Shown: positions 9,148 through 18,536, numbered from the stretch's first letter. The stretch is DNA of 64,000 nucleotides from Streptomyces sp. NBC_00483 (GCF_036013745.1 NZ_CP107880.1:6138001-6202000); one strand, 5' to 3'. Made by a program: numbers and translations. Notes: generated from the letters alone by a model not told the origin.

Positions 9148-10764
9148 ATGCGCCTCGGCCTGCGTACCGGCGCCCTGGCCGCCGCCCTGGTGCTGGCCGT
9201 GCCCTGGCTGGCGTCCTGCGGGGCCACGGCCACCGAGTCGGGTGTCGTGCGGGCCAAGTGGGGTGACCCGCAGAACCCGCTCGAGCCCGCGAACACCAAC
9301 GAGGTCAACGGCGGCAAGGTCCTCGACATGATCTTCCGGGGACTCAAGATCTACAACCCCGACACCGCCGAGCCCGAGTACGCCGTCGCCAAGTCGATCA
9401 GCAGCGACGACGCGCAGAACTTCAAGGTCACCCTGAAGGACGGCTGGAAGTTCGCGGACGGCACGAAGGTCACCTCGCAGTCCTTCGTGGACGCCTGGAA
9501 CTACGCCGCCTACCTGCCGAACGCGCAGATCGGCGCCGACTTCTTCGGCTACATCGACGGGTACGACAAGCTCCACCCGGTCAAGGGCAAGCCCAGCGCC
9601 AAGAAGCTCTCCGGGCTCAAGGTCGTCGACGATCTGCACTTCACCATCAAGCTCAACCAGAAGTTCTCGCTCTTCCCCGACATGCTCGGCTACGCCGCCT
9701 TCTCCCCGCTGCCGAAGAAGTTCTTCACCGACCACGACGAGTGGCTGGAGAAGCCGTTCGGCAACGGCCCGTACGCGGTGACGGACTACGAGCGCGGCGG
9801 CCGCATGAAGCTGCGGCTCAATGATCAGTACAACGGCACCAAGCCGCGCAACAAGGGCGTCGACCTGCTCGTCTACACCGACGACAACACCGCGTACACC
9901 GATGTCGTGGCCGGCCAGCTCGACGTGACCGACGCCGTGCCCGCCGAGCAGCTCAGCAATCTCCACAAGGACATCGACAACCGGTACATCAACACCCCGG
10001 CCGGCATCATCCAGACGCTGATGTTCCCCATGTACGACAAGGAGTGGGACACCGCCGACGCCCTCAAGGTCCGCCGTGGCATCTCGCTCGCCATCAACCG
10101 CGAGCAGATCACCGACAAGATCTTCCAGAAGACCCGGATCCCGGCCAAGGACTGGACGTCCCCGGTGCTCCGCGACGAGGGCGGCTACAACCCCGACATC
10201 TGCGGCGACCGCTGCGAGTACAACCCCAAGAAGGCCAAGCAGCTGATCGACGAGGGCGGCGGCTTCCCCGGCGGCAAGCTCGTCCTCAGCTACAACGCCG
10301 ACACCGGCAACCACAAGCAGTGGATCGACGCCATCTGCAACAGCGTCAACCGGGTCATGGGCAACTCGAAGGCCTGCGTCGGCAACCCGGTGGGCACCTT
10401 CGCCGACTTCCGTACGCAGATCCAGAGCGGGAAGTTCAGTGGCCCGTTCAGGAGCGGGTGGCAGATGGATTACCCGCTGATCCAGAACTTCCTGCAGCCC
10501 GTCTACACCACAGGCGCTCCCAGCAACGACGGCAAGTGGAGCGACAAGGAGTTCGACGCGCTGATCAACAAGGCCAACGCGGACCCGGACCCGAAGAGCG
10601 CGATCAAGGACTTCCAGGACTCCGAGCGGATCCTCGCCGAGCAGCTGCCCGCGATCCCGCTCTGGTACCAGAACGGCACCGCCGTCTACGGCACCCGCGT
10701 GCACGACGTGAAGCTCAACCCCTTCAGCGTGCCGGTCTTCGAGGAGATGACCGTCGATGACTGA
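9148..10764 (+). CDS. Peptide-binding lipoprotein of second ABC importer (SBP family 5)
   Basis: 538 aa. ATG 9148 is chosen over the upstream GTG at 9067 because GGAGG at 9137-9141 precedes it and a clean signal peptide follows, ending in the lipobox LASC (Cys24). The mature part is a family-5 solute-binding domain (VLDMIFRGLKIYNPDT, LKDGWKFADGTKVTSQSFVDAWNYA, GNGPYAVTDYERGG). It should sit on the outer face of the membrane and deliver oligopeptides to the two permeases encoded next. First gene of a five-gene plus-strand operon with the ordinary order (binding protein, B, C, D, F). Specificity is unknown. Confidence 0.88.
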   Translation: MRLGLRTGALAAALVLAVPWLASCGATATESGVVRAKWGDPQNPLEPANTNEVNGGKVLDMIFRGLKIYNPDTAEPEYAVAKSISSDDAQNFKVTLKDGWKFADGTKVTSQSFVDAWNYAAYLPNAQIGADFFGYIDGYDKLHPVKGKPSAKKLSGLKVVDDLHFTIKLNQKFSLFPDMLGYAAFSPLPKKFFTDHDEWLEKPFGNGPYAVTDYERGGRMKLRLNDQYNGTKPRNKGVDLLVYTDDNTAYTDVVAGQLDVTDAVPAEQLSNLHKDIDNRYINTPAGIIQTLMFPMYDKEWDTADALKVRRGISLAINREQITDKIFQKTRIPAKDWTSPVLRDEGGYNPDICGDRCEYNPKKAKQLIDEGGGFPGGKLVLSYNADTGNHKQWIDAICNSVNRVMGNSKACVGNPVGTFADFRTQIQSGKFSGPFRSGWQMDYPLIQNFLQPVYTTGAPSNDGKWSDKEFDALINKANADPDPKSAIKDFQDSERILAEQLPAIPLWYQNGTAVYGTRVHDVKLNPFSVPVFEEMTVDD

Positions 10765-10800
10765 GTCCGTAAGCCGATCCGTGGACCCGAGGGAGGTGCC

Positions 10801-11724
10801 GTGGGGCGCTATGTGATCCGTCGGCTGCTGCAGATGATCCCGGTGTTCATCGGCACCACGCTGCTGATCTTCCTCATGGTCAACGTCATGGGCGACCCGA
10901 CCGCGGCGCTCTGCGGCGACAAGGCCTGCGACCCGGCCACCCAGGCGGCGCTGCGCGAGCAGTTCAACCTCGACAAGCCGCTGGTGCAGCAGTACCTGAT
11001 CTACCTCGGCAACATCTTCCAGGGCGACTTCGGCACCGCCTTCAACGGGGACTCCGTAGCCGACCTGATGCTGCGCGCCTACCCCGTGACCATCAAGCTG
11101 ACGTTCGTGGCGATCGTCTTCGAGATCGTCATCGGCATCGGCCTCGGCGTCATCACGGGTCTGCGCCGCGGCAAGCCCATCGACACGGGCGTCCTCGTCC
11201 TGACCCTGGTCGTGATCTCCGTGCCGACGTTCGTGACCGGGCTCGTCGCCCAGCTCCTGTTCGGCATGCAGTGGGGGATCGTCAAGCCCTCGGTGGCGTA
11301 CGAGGCTCCGCTGGCCGAGCTGATCCTGCCGGGCCTCGTCCTCGCCTCGGTGTCGCTGGCGTACGTCACCCGCCTGACCCGCACGTCCGTCGCCGAGAAC
11401 GCCCGCTCCGACTACGTCCGCACCGCCGTCGCCAAGGGCCTGCCCCGGCGCCGCATCATCTGGCGGCACCTGCTGCGCAACTCGCTGATCCCGGTGGTCA
11501 CCTTCATCGGTACGGACATCGGCGCGCTGATGGGCGGCGCCATCGTGACCGAGCGGATCTTCAACATCCGCGGCGTCGGCTACCAGCTCTACCAGGGCAT
11601 CCTGCACCAGTCCTCGCCGACCGTGGTCGGCTTCGTGACCGTCCTGGTGATCGTCTTCCTGCTCGCCAACCTCATCGTCGACCTGCTCTACGCCGTCCTT
11701 GACCCGAGGATCCGCTATGCCTGA
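10801..11724 (+). CDS. Peptide ABC importer permease (DppB/OppB type)
   Basis: 307 aa, GTG start with GAGGGAGGTGCC upstream. The N-terminus GRYVIRRLLQMIPVFIGTTLLIFLMVNVMGDP is the OppB signature, and the EAA loop (AKGLPRRRIIWRHLLRNSLIPVVT) is intact. About six membrane helices. It lies 36 bp after the binding-protein gene, and its last 8 bp overlap the next permease gene, implying coupled translation and a 1:1 pore. Confidence 0.88.
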   Translation: MGRYVIRRLLQMIPVFIGTTLLIFLMVNVMGDPTAALCGDKACDPATQAALREQFNLDKPLVQQYLIYLGNIFQGDFGTAFNGDSVADLMLRAYPVTIKLTFVAIVFEIVIGIGLGVITGLRRGKPIDTGVLVLTLVVISVPTFVTGLVAQLLFGMQWGIVKPSVAYEAPLAELILPGLVLASVSLAYVTRLTRTSVAENARSDYVRTAVAKGLPRRRIIWRHLLRNSLIPVVTFIGTDIGALMGGAIVTERIFNIRGVGYQLYQGILHQSSPTVVGFVTVLVIVFLLANLIVDLLYAVLDPRIRYA

Positions 11725-12640
11725 GCCCGTCACCCCGGTCACCGTCGAGGCCCAGCTCACGCCCGGCACGCCCGAGGGCGGCGGCGCCGAGGGGCCCGCG
11801 CGCTCACTGTGGTCGGACGCCTGGCGCTCGCTGCGCCGCAACCCCGTCTTCATCGTCTCGGCGCTGATCATCCTGTTCCTGGTGATCGTCGCGATCTGGC
11901 CGCAGCTCCTCGCGGGCGGCGACCCCAACGACTGCGACCTCGCCCACGGCCAGGACACCGCCACCTCGGGACACCCCTTCGGCTACGACGCCCAGGGCTG
12001 CGACGTCTATACGCGCACGGTCCACGGGGCGCGGGCCTCGATCACTGTCGGCGTGTGCGCCACGGCGGGCGTCGCGCTGCTCGGCGGGATCCTGGGCGCG
12101 CTCGCCGGCTTCTTCGGACGGTGGGCGGACGCCCTGCTGTCCCGCGTCGCCGACGTCTTCTTCGGCATCCCGGTCATCCTCGGCGGCCTCGTCCTGCTGT
12201 CGGTCGTGACATCGACGACGGTGTGGCCGGTGGTCGGCTTCATCGTGCTGCTCGGCTGGCCGCAGATCTCCCGCATCGCGCGCGGCTCCGTCATCACGGT
12301 CAAGGAGAACGACTACGTGCACGCCGCTCGCACGCTCGGCGCCTCCAACTCCCGCATCCTGCTGCGCCACATCCTGCCGAATGCCATCGCCCCGGTGATC
12401 GTCGTCGCGACCATCGCGCTCGGCACGTACATCGCCCTTGAGGCGACGCTCTCGTTCCTCGGCGTCGGCCTCAAGCCACCGGCGGTCTCCTGGGGCATCG
12501 ACATCTCCAACGCCGCCCCGTACATCCGCAACGCCCCGCACATGCTGCTGTACCCGGCGGGAGCGCTGGCCCTCACGGTGCTCGCGTTCATCATGCTCGG
12601 CGACGCGGTGCGCGACGCCCTCGACCCCAAGCTGAGGTAG
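11717..12640 (+). CDS. Peptide ABC importer permease (DppC/OppC type)
   Basis: 307 aa. ATG 11717 overlaps the previous stop (ATGCCTGA), favouring this start over the in-frame GTG-like upstream codons. A short acidic/Pro-rich tail is followed by SDAWRSLRRNPVFIVSALIILFLVIVAIWPQLL (OppC_N), then the permease core with the EAA loop (ARTLGASNSRILLRHILPNAIAPVIV). A soluble insertion containing two Cys residues (NDCDLAHG, AQGCDVYTR) is predicted outside the membrane. The two Cys may form a disulfide. Confidence 0.88.
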   Translation: MPEPVTPVTVEAQLTPGTPEGGGAEGPARSLWSDAWRSLRRNPVFIVSALIILFLVIVAIWPQLLAGGDPNDCDLAHGQDTATSGHPFGYDAQGCDVYTRTVHGARASITVGVCATAGVALLGGILGALAGFFGRWADALLSRVADVFFGIPVILGGLVLLSVVTSTTVWPVVGFIVLLGWPQISRIARGSVITVKENDYVHAARTLGASNSRILLRHILPNAIAPVIVVATIALGTYIALEATLSFLGVGLKPPAVSWGIDISNAAPYIRNAPHMLLYPAGALALTVLAFIMLGDAVRDALDPKLR

Positions 12641-12645
12641 CGCCC

Positions 12646-13632
12646 ATGCCCTTGCTCGAAGTACGCGATCTGCACGTCGAGTTCCGTACGCGCGACGGAG
12701 TCGCCAAGGCGGTCAACGGCGTCAACTACACCGTCGACGAGGGTGAGACGCTCGCCGTGCTCGGGGAGTCCGGCTCCGGCAAGTCCGTCACCGCGCAGGC
12801 CGTCATGGGCATCCTCGACATGCCGCCGGGCCGGATCGCCGGCGGCGAGATCCTCTTCAAGGGCAAGGATCTGCTGAACCTCAAAGAAGAGGAGCGGCGG
12901 AAGATCCGTGGCGCCGAGATGGCGATGATCTTCCAGGACGCGCTCTCCTCGCTGAACCCCGTGCTCACGGTGGGGGAGCAGCTCGGCGAGATGTTCATCG
13001 TCCACAAGGGGATGTCGAAGAAGGACGCGCGGGCCAGGGCCGTCGAGCTGATGGACCGGGTGCGCATCCCGGCGGCGAAGGAGCGGGTGAGCCAGTACCC
13101 GCACCAGTTCTCCGGCGGCATGCGACAACGCATCATGATCGCGATGGCGCTCGCCCTCGAACCCTCCCTGATCATCGCGGACGAGCCGACGACCGCCCTC
13201 GATGTCACCGTGCAGGCCCAGGTCATGGACCTCCTCGCCGAGCTTCAGCGCGAGCTCAACATGGGGCTCATCCTCATCACCCACGACCTCGGGGTCGTCG
13301 CCGACGTCGCCGACAAGATCGCCGTGATGTACGCGGGCCGGATCGTCGAGCAGGCGCCGGTGCACGAGATCTACAAGGCGCCCGCCCACCCGTACACCAA
13401 GGGCCTCCTCGAGTCGATCCCGCGCCTCGACCAGAAGGGCCAGGAGCTCTTCGCCATCAAGGGGCTCCCGCCGAACCTGATGAACATCCCGCCCGGCTGC
13501 GCCTTCAACCCCCGCTGCCCGATGGCCCGGGACGTGTGCCGCACGGACGTACCGCCGCTCGCCCAGGTCTCCGAAGAACGCCGCAGCGCCTGCCACTTCT
13601 GGAAGGAGACCCTCGATGCCGCAACACGGTAA
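12646..13632 (+). CDS. Peptide ABC importer ATPase (OppD type)
   Basis: 328 aa. Walker A GESGSGKSV, signature FSGGMRQRIMIAMAL, Walker B LIIADEPTTALD, switch His in ITHDLGVVADVADK, and a C-terminal oligopeptide extension with GCAFNPRCPMARDVC. It starts 5 bp after the permease gene, whose last codons supply the ribosome site (GAGGTAG). The GSGKS and GGMRQR motifs identify the OppD half of the heterodimer. Confidence 0.88.
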   Translation: MPLLEVRDLHVEFRTRDGVAKAVNGVNYTVDEGETLAVLGESGSGKSVTAQAVMGILDMPPGRIAGGEILFKGKDLLNLKEEERRKIRGAEMAMIFQDALSSLNPVLTVGEQLGEMFIVHKGMSKKDARARAVELMDRVRIPAAKERVSQYPHQFSGGMRQRIMIAMALALEPSLIIADEPTTALDVTVQAQVMDLLAELQRELNMGLILITHDLGVVADVADKIAVMYAGRIVEQAPVHEIYKAPAHPYTKGLLESIPRLDQKGQELFAIKGLPPNLMNIPPGCAFNPRCPMARDVCRTDVPPLAQVSEERRSACHFWKETLDAATR

Positions 13633-14764
13633 ACACGTGAGCAAGGACGACCTGAAGCGCGAGGGCAGGATCGCCGAGCACCTCCTCCACAAGGCGCAGG
13701 CCGAGAACGACTACGCGGAGAACGGCTCGGTCTCGGGGCACGAACCGCTCCTCCAGGTGCGCGGCCTGACCAAGCACTACCCGCTCACCCGGGGCGTCCT
13801 CGTCCAGAAGCAGGTCGGCTCGGTGAAGGCCGTCGACGGGGTGGACTTCGACCTCGGGCAGGGCGAGACGCTCGGCATCGTGGGGGAGTCCGGCTGCGGC
13901 AAGTCGACGGTCGCGAAGATGCTGGTGAACCTGGAACGGCCGACCGCCGGCGTCATCACGTACAAGGGCGAGGACATCACCACGCTGTCCGGCCGCGCCC
14001 TGAAGGCGGTCCGCCGCAACATCCAGATGGTCTTCCAGGACCCGTACACGTCGCTCAACCCCCGTATGACGGTCGGCGACATTATCGGGGAGCCGTACGA
14101 GATCCATCCCGAGGTGGCCCCGAAGGGCGACCGCAGGAAGAAGGTCCAGGACCTCCTCGACGTCGTCGGGCTCAACCCGGAGTACATCAACCGGTACCCG
14201 CACCAGTTCTCCGGCGGCCAGCGTCAGCGCATCGGCATCGCGCGCGGTCTCGCGCTGCGACCCGAGATCATCGTCGCGGACGAGCCGGTGTCCGCGCTCG
14301 ACGTGTCGGTCCAGGCGCAGGTCATCAACCTGATGGACCGGCTCCAGAACGAGTTCGACCTGAGCTATGTGTTCATCGCGCACGACCTGTCGATCGTCCG
14401 GCACATCTCCGACCGGGTGGGCGTGATGTACCTCGGCCGCATCGTCGAGATCGGTTCGGACGCCGAGATCTACGACCACCCGACGCACCCCTATACGCAG
14501 GCGCTGCTCTCCGCGGTGCCGGTGCCCGACCCGGAGGCGCGCGAGGGCCGGGAGCGGATCATCCTCTCCGGTGACGTGCCCTCTCCGGCCAACCCGCCGT
14601 CCGGCTGCCGGTTCCGTACGCGCTGCTGGAAGGCGCAGCAGAAGTGCACGGACGAGGTGCCGCTGCTCGCCGTGCCGGAGGTCTTCCGGGGCGGCGACAC
14701 CCCGGCGAGCCACCCGTCGGCCTGCCACTTCGCCGAAGAGAAGCAGGTCGTGCCGACGGAGTAG
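13616..14764 (+). CDS. Peptide ABC importer ATPase (OppF type)
   Basis: 382 aa, overlapping the preceding gene by 17 bp. Walker A GESGCGKST, signature FSGGQRQRIGIARGL, Walker B IIVADEPVSALD, switch His in IAHDLSIVRHISDR, and the OppF C-terminal Cys segment (GCRFRTRCWKAQQKC). It carries an extra hydrophilic N-terminal tail of about 40 residues (KHVSKDDLKREGRIAEHLL...) not found in the bldK-like paralogue; the tail is predicted helical and its role is unknown. Last gene of the operon, followed by a strong hairpin. Confidence 0.88.
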   Translation: MPQHGKHVSKDDLKREGRIAEHLLHKAQAENDYAENGSVSGHEPLLQVRGLTKHYPLTRGVLVQKQVGSVKAVDGVDFDLGQGETLGIVGESGCGKSTVAKMLVNLERPTAGVITYKGEDITTLSGRALKAVRRNIQMVFQDPYTSLNPRMTVGDIIGEPYEIHPEVAPKGDRRKKVQDLLDVVGLNPEYINRYPHQFSGGQRQRIGIARGLALRPEIIVADEPVSALDVSVQAQVINLMDRLQNEFDLSYVFIAHDLSIVRHISDRVGVMYLGRIVEIGSDAEIYDHPTHPYTQALLSAVPVPDPEAREGRERIILSGDVPSPANPPSGCRFRTRCWKAQQKCTDEVPLLAVPEVFRGGDTPASHPSACHFAEEKQVVPTE

Positions 14765-14880
14765 TCGTGCCCACCGATGAGCTGACCGACGGGTCTTTAC
14801 ACGCAGGCAATCCGGTCGACGCGGTGCCGATATGTGACCGGGCCAGAGTGTCTCTTGTACGGCCGTGCGGGTGCCGTGAG

Positions 14881-14911
14881 CCGGGCCGGAGCGCATTGCG
14901 CTCCGGCCCGG
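14881..14911. terminator. Bidirectional terminator between importer operon and S9 peptidase
   Basis: Perfect 14-bp inverted repeat (CCGGGCCGGAGCGC / GCGCTCCGGCCCGG) with an ATT loop, placed between two convergent transcription units. Confidence 0.75.
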
Positions 14912-14921
14912 TTGCCGTGCG

Positions 14922-17033
14922 CTACAGCCCCAACGACCGCTTCAGGAAGTCGACCTGGAGCAGCAGCAGATTCTCGGCGACCTGCTCCTGGGGCGTCATG
15001 TGGGTCACGCCGGACAGCGGGAGCACCTCGTGCGGGCGGCCGTCCGCGAGCAGCGCGGAGGACAGCCGCAGGGCGTGCGCCACGACCACGTTGTCGTCCG
15101 CGAGCCCGTGCACGATGAGCATCGGACGGTGCTGCTCGGCGGCCTCCGTGAGCCCGTCGTCGGTCACCAGGGAGCTCTTCGCGTACGTCTCCGGGGAGGT
15201 GGCCGGGTCGCCCAGGTAGCGCTCCGTGTAGTGCGTGTCGTACAGCCGCCAGTCCGTGACCGGGGCGCCCGCGATGCCCGCGTGGAAGACGTCGGGGCGG
15301 CGCAGCACGGCGAGCGCCGCCAGGTAGCCGCCGTAACTCCAGCCGCGCATCGCGACCTTGGAGAGGTCGAGCGGGAACCGGTCTGCCAGCGCGTACAGCG
15401 CAGTGACCTGGTCGTCGAGGGTGAGCGTGAAGTCGCCGTGGATCGACTTCTCGCGGCCCGGCGAGACACCGGGCGTGCCCCGGCCGTCCGCGACGATCAC
15501 CGCGAAGCCCTGGTCGGCGAACCACTGCGAGGTCAGATGCGGGTTGTGGGCGGCCACGACGCGCTGCCCGTGCGGGCCGCCGTACGGATCCATGAGGACC
15601 GGCAGCGGACCGTCCCCCTCCTCGTAAGAGGAGGGCAGGAGAACGGCGCACGGGATGCCCGCGGCCTCCGTGAGTGTCACGCGCGGGGTGAGCAGCGGGC
15701 GGTCGGCGTGCGAGGTGATGTCGGTGACGTGCTTCCCCTCGCGCTCCACGCGCGCCCGTGCGCCGGGTGAGTCCGGTGTCGACGAGACGAGGACGGTGAC
15801 GGCGCCGTCCCCGGAGCGGACCGCGGAGTGCGCGCCGGGCTCCATGGAGACGCGCTGCATCCCGAGCTCGTTGACCCGGTAGACGTGCACCTCGCCGGTC
15901 TCGGGCGACTCGGCGTCGACCCCGGCGGATGCGGAGACGAGCACGTCGTTCTCGCCCACGTCGAGCACCGCGCGGACGTGCAGCTGGGGCCCGGTCAGCG
16001 GTCGCTCGCCCACCGCGAGGACCCGCGCGCCGCCCTCGTCGGCGATCCGCACGAGCTGCCCGCTCGGCGACCAGCACGGCACACCGGGCAGCAGCTCGAG
16101 CCACGCGTCGTCCTCGTCGGCGTGCACCATCCGCGTCGATCCGTCGTCCGTGTTCACCGCGAGGTAGAGCGCGCTGCGCTGGTCGCGGGCCTGGACCAGG
16201 AGCAGCGGGGCGCCGTCCGCCGACCAGTGCACACGGGCCAGGTACGGGTACGCCTTGCGGTCCCACGTCACCTCGGTGCGGTTGCCTTCGAGGTCGTACG
16301 CGAAGAGGCGCACGTCGGCGTTGGGCGTCCCGGCGCGGGGGTAGGCGACGCGGGCCGGCTCCCGGTCCGGGTGCGCGGGGTCGGCGATCCACCAGCGCCG
16401 TACGTCCGCGTCGTCGGCGCGGGCCACGAGCAGGCGGTCCGAATCGGGCGACCACCAGTGGCCGCGGTACCGGGACATCTCCTCGGCAGCGGCGAACTCC
16501 GCGAGCCCGTACGTCACGGTCCCCGACTCCGGCTCCGCGAGCGCCCGGTCGTCCTCGCCCTCCGCGCCGACGACGCGCAGCGCGCCCCGGGCGACGTACG
16601 CGATGTGCCGCCCGTCGGGGGAGGGTCGCGGGTCCAACACCGGCCCCGGTACGCGCAGTTCCCGCGCGGTGCCGACCCGCAGCTCGGCCGTGAACAGGCG
16701 CCCCGACAGGGCGAACGCGGCCAACTCGGCGGTGGCGTCCGTCGCGTAGCCCACGATGCCCGCGCCACCCTCGCGGCTGCGCTCGCGCCGGGCCCGCTCC
16801 TCGGCCGACAGGTTCTCCGCCGCCCCGCCGAGCAGGGCCACAGGGTCGGCGACCACCCGTTCCTGACCACTCACCACGTCAAGCACCCACAGCGCGTTCG
16901 CCCGATCGGTACCCGAGGAGGAACGCAGAAAGGCGACGCGCTCGCCGTCCGGCGCCACGGTGAAGGCGCGCGGCGCCCCCAACGTGAAGCGCTGAGTACG
17001 CGCGTGCTGACGGGGGAAGGTCTCGATGGTCAT
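14922..17033 (-). CDS. S9 family prolyl oligopeptidase / dipeptidyl-peptidase IV-like
   Basis: 703 aa, cytoplasmic (no signal peptide). The N-terminal half is a beta-propeller of the DPP4_N type, including the AAEEMSRYRGHWWSPDS segment. The C-terminal alpha/beta-hydrolase domain has the nucleophile Ser in GWSYGGYLA (around residue 565), Asp in VHGLADDNV and His in GVTHMT. It should cleave short peptides, probably after proline or alanine. It lies convergent to a peptide importer and 6 kb from the bldK-like one, so processing imported peptides is a reasonable inference. A TAGGCT -10 box 6 nt upstream of ATG predicts a leaderless mRNA, and an inverted-repeat element begins at that box. Confidence 0.88.
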   Translation of the reverse strand: MTIETFPRQHARTQRFTLGAPRAFTVAPDGERVAFLRSSSGTDRANALWVLDVVSGQERVVADPVALLGGAAENLSAEERARRERSREGGAGIVGYATDATAELAAFALSGRLFTAELRVGTARELRVPGPVLDPRPSPDGRHIAYVARGALRVVGAEGEDDRALAEPESGTVTYGLAEFAAAEEMSRYRGHWWSPDSDRLLVARADDADVRRWWIADPAHPDREPARVAYPRAGTPNADVRLFAYDLEGNRTEVTWDRKAYPYLARVHWSADGAPLLLVQARDQRSALYLAVNTDDGSTRMVHADEDDAWLELLPGVPCWSPSGQLVRIADEGGARVLAVGERPLTGPQLHVRAVLDVGENDVLVSASAGVDAESPETGEVHVYRVNELGMQRVSMEPGAHSAVRSGDGAVTVLVSSTPDSPGARARVEREGKHVTDITSHADRPLLTPRVTLTEAAGIPCAVLLPSSYEEGDGPLPVLMDPYGGPHGQRVVAAHNPHLTSQWFADQGFAVIVADGRGTPGVSPGREKSIHGDFTLTLDDQVTALYALADRFPLDLSKVAMRGWSYGGYLAALAVLRRPDVFHAGIAGAPVTDWRLYDTHYTERYLGDPATSPETYAKSSLVTDDGLTEAAEQHRPMLIVHGLADDNVVVAHALRLSSALLADGRPHEVLPLSGVTHMTPQEQVAENLLLLQVDFLKRSLGL

Positions 17034-17039
17034 CCAGGC

Positions 17040-17045
17040 AGCCTA
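17040..17045 (-). promoter_or_regulatory. -10 box of leaderless promoter for S9 peptidase
   Basis: TAGGCT on the minus strand, 6 nt before ATG 17033. Its upstream edge is the first base of the inverted-repeat element at 17045-17231, so any -35 would have to be provided by the element. Confidence 0.5.
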
Positions 17046-17231
17046 GGGCCCTCCTGGCGGATCCGGCTGGGTTCGGGTGGCCGTGAAGATTCGGTGCTGA
17101 CAAGCGGGGTCTGGTGCGTGCAGCTGCAAGGCGGAGGAGGGCGTCAACGCGGAGCGTTGGCAACCGACGACAACGCCGCAGATGTGCGTGCCAGGGCCCG
17201 CGACTCCAGCAGGATCCGCCAGGAGGGCCCT
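17045..17231. mobile_element. MITE-like 187-bp element with long terminal inverted repeats
   Basis: The ends are a perfect 20-bp inverted repeat: AGGGCCCTCCTGGCGGATCC at 17045-17064 and its complement at 17212-17231. The match continues past one mismatch for five more bases (GCTGG / CCAGC), giving about 26 bp with one mismatch. The 140-bp interior has no credible gene. No obvious target-site duplication is visible. Long perfect inverted ends around a short non-coding core are what a miniature inverted-repeat transposable element looks like; a large regulatory stem-loop is the alternative. Confidence 0.6.
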
Positions 17232-17318
17232 GGGGAGAGATGACGTCCGCGCGCCCCCGTGCGCTCCCGGTCGCATCGGGTGCTCCCCGATCGCGACTCG
17301 TGCGCGGGTACGGATAGT

Positions 17319-17324
17319 TATGAT
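17319..17324 (+). promoter_or_regulatory. Candidate -10 box for the 64-aa membrane protein gene
   Basis: TATGAT, about 60 bp before the GTG start. No convincing -35. It lies in the most AT-rich part of this spacer. Confidence 0.35.
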
Positions 17325-17384
17325 CGTTAGCACTGTGTGGGTACGAGTCCGTCGGCGACCGGATCACTTTGGAGGAGGACCGCT

Positions 17385-17579
17385 GTGGCACTCTCGATCT
17401 CGGCCGTGGTGCTGTTCGCGATCATTGTCTTCATCCTGATCAAGAAGTCGGGATTGAAAGCGGGGCACGCGGTGGTGTGTGTGCTCCTGGGTTTCTACCT
17501 GGCGAGTTCGTCCATCGCTCCGACGATCAGCGAGCTGACGACGAACGTGGCGGACATGGTCGGCGGCATCAAGTTCTAA
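17385..17579 (+). CDS. Small conserved membrane protein (64 aa)
   Basis: GTG 17385 is preceded by an excellent ribosome site (GGAGGAGG, 17371-17378), which decides this start over the in-frame GTG at 17337. Two hydrophobic segments (ALSISAVVLFAIIVFILI and HAVVCVLLGFYLASSSI) flank a basic turn (KKSGLKAG), followed by a polar tail ending GGIKF. A hairpin of two helices in the membrane is predicted. No domain recognised. After the stop, the DNA repeats the last coding bases (GTCGGCGGCATCAAGTTC occurs twice, across 17558-17598), so the 3' end has been tandemly duplicated. Confidence 0.75.
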   Translation: MALSISAVVLFAIIVFILIKKSGLKAGHAVVCVLLGFYLASSSIAPTISELTTNVADMVGGIKF

Positions 17580-17621
17580 GGGTCGGCGGCATCAAGTTCC
17601 AGCCGTGTCGGTGGGGCGTTC

Positions 17622-17627
17622 TAGGCT
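17622..17627 (+). promoter_or_regulatory. -10 box of leaderless promoter for mshB
   Basis: TAGGCT, 6 nt before ATG 17634 and no ribosome site, so the mRNA probably begins at the start codon. This also argues for ATG 17634 over GTG 17628. Confidence 0.55.
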
Positions 17628-17633
17628 GTGGGC

Positions 17634-18536
17634 ATGACGGAAATGCCAGGTAGGCGCCTGCTCCTCGTGCATGCGCACCCCGACGACGAGTCGATCAACA
17701 ATGGCGCCACCATGGCCAAGTACGCCGCCGAAGGCGCCCAGGTCACGCTGGTGACCTGCACCCTCGGCGAAGAGGGCGAGGTCATTCCGGACGAACTGGC
17801 GCATCTCGCGCCGGACCGGGAGGACATTCTCGGCCCGCACCGGATCGGCGAGTTGGCCGCCGCCATGAAGGAGCTCGGCGTCACCGACCACCGCTTCCTC
17901 GGCGGCCCCGGGCGGTTCCGCGACTCCGGAATGATGGGCGCCCCGCAGAACGAGCGGGAGGGTGCCTTCTGGTCCACGGATCTCGACGAGGCCGCGGCCC
18001 ACCTCGTCGCCGTGATCCGCGAGACCCGCCCGCAGGTCCTGATCACGTACGACCCCGACGGGGGCTACGGGCACCCCGACCACATCCAGGCCCACCGCGT
18101 CGCGATGCGCGCCGCGGAGCTCGCCGCCGAGACCGCCTTCCGGCGCGACCTCGGGGAGCCGCACGCGATCGCGAAGGTCTACTGGAACCGCGTGCCGCGC
18201 ACGGTCGTCGAGGAGCGGTTCCGGTGGCTCGCGGACGTGCTCGACGCCACACCCTTCGACGTCGCCGCCGTGGTGGACGACGTGCCCGGAGTCGTCGACG
18301 ACGAGCGGATCGCCGCGGCGATCGACGGCCGGCCGTACGCGGAGCGGAAGGCGGCCGCGATGCGCGCGCACGCCACCCAGGTCGACGTGCCGGAGGCGGG
18401 CGCCGTCTTCGCGCTGTCCAACGGGCTCGCGCAGCCGCTGTTCGACATCGAGTACTACGAGTTGGTGCGGGGCGAGCCCGGATCGCCGTACGAGAAGGAC
18501 CTGTTCGAGGGTCTTGAGGGAGTGACCGAACGATGA
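17634..18536 (+). CDS. mshB: N-acetyl-glucosaminyl-inositol deacetylase MshB (mycothiol synthesis)
   Basis: 300 aa. A zinc-dependent deacetylase that removes acetate from GlcNAc-Ins, the second committed step towards mycothiol, the main low-molecular-weight thiol of actinobacteria. The LmbE-type metal site is visible: AHPDDE near residue 14-19 and [13 protein letters not shown] around residue 143. The characteristic MshB stretch [14 protein letters not shown] and the [15 protein letters not shown] segment follow. The final ATGA overlaps the next gene. M. tuberculosis Rv1170 is the family reference. Cytoplasmic, no signal sequence. Confidence 0.95.
   Translation: MTEMPGRRLLLVHAHPDDESINNGATMAKYAAEGAQVTLVTCTLGEEGEVIPDELAHLAPDREDILGPHRIGELAAAMKELGVTDHRFLGGPGRFRDSGMMGAPQNEREGAFWSTDLDEAAAHLVAVIRETRPQVLITYDPDGGYGHPDHIQAHRVAMRAAELAAETAFRRDLGEPHAIAKVYWNRVPRTVVEERFRWLADVLDATPFDVAAVVDDVPGVVDDERIAAAIDGRPYAERKAAAMRAHATQVDVPEAGAVFALSNGLAQPLFDIEYYELVRGEPGSPYEKDLFEGLEGVTER

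Noticed and set aside
8893..11964. A 1023-residue open frame on the minus strand opposite the second importer
   Set aside because: It is the antisense of genuine transporter genes, with composition dominated by Asp/Glu/Arg/His/Val repeats that reflect complementary GC-rich codons; it has no ribosome site or domain.
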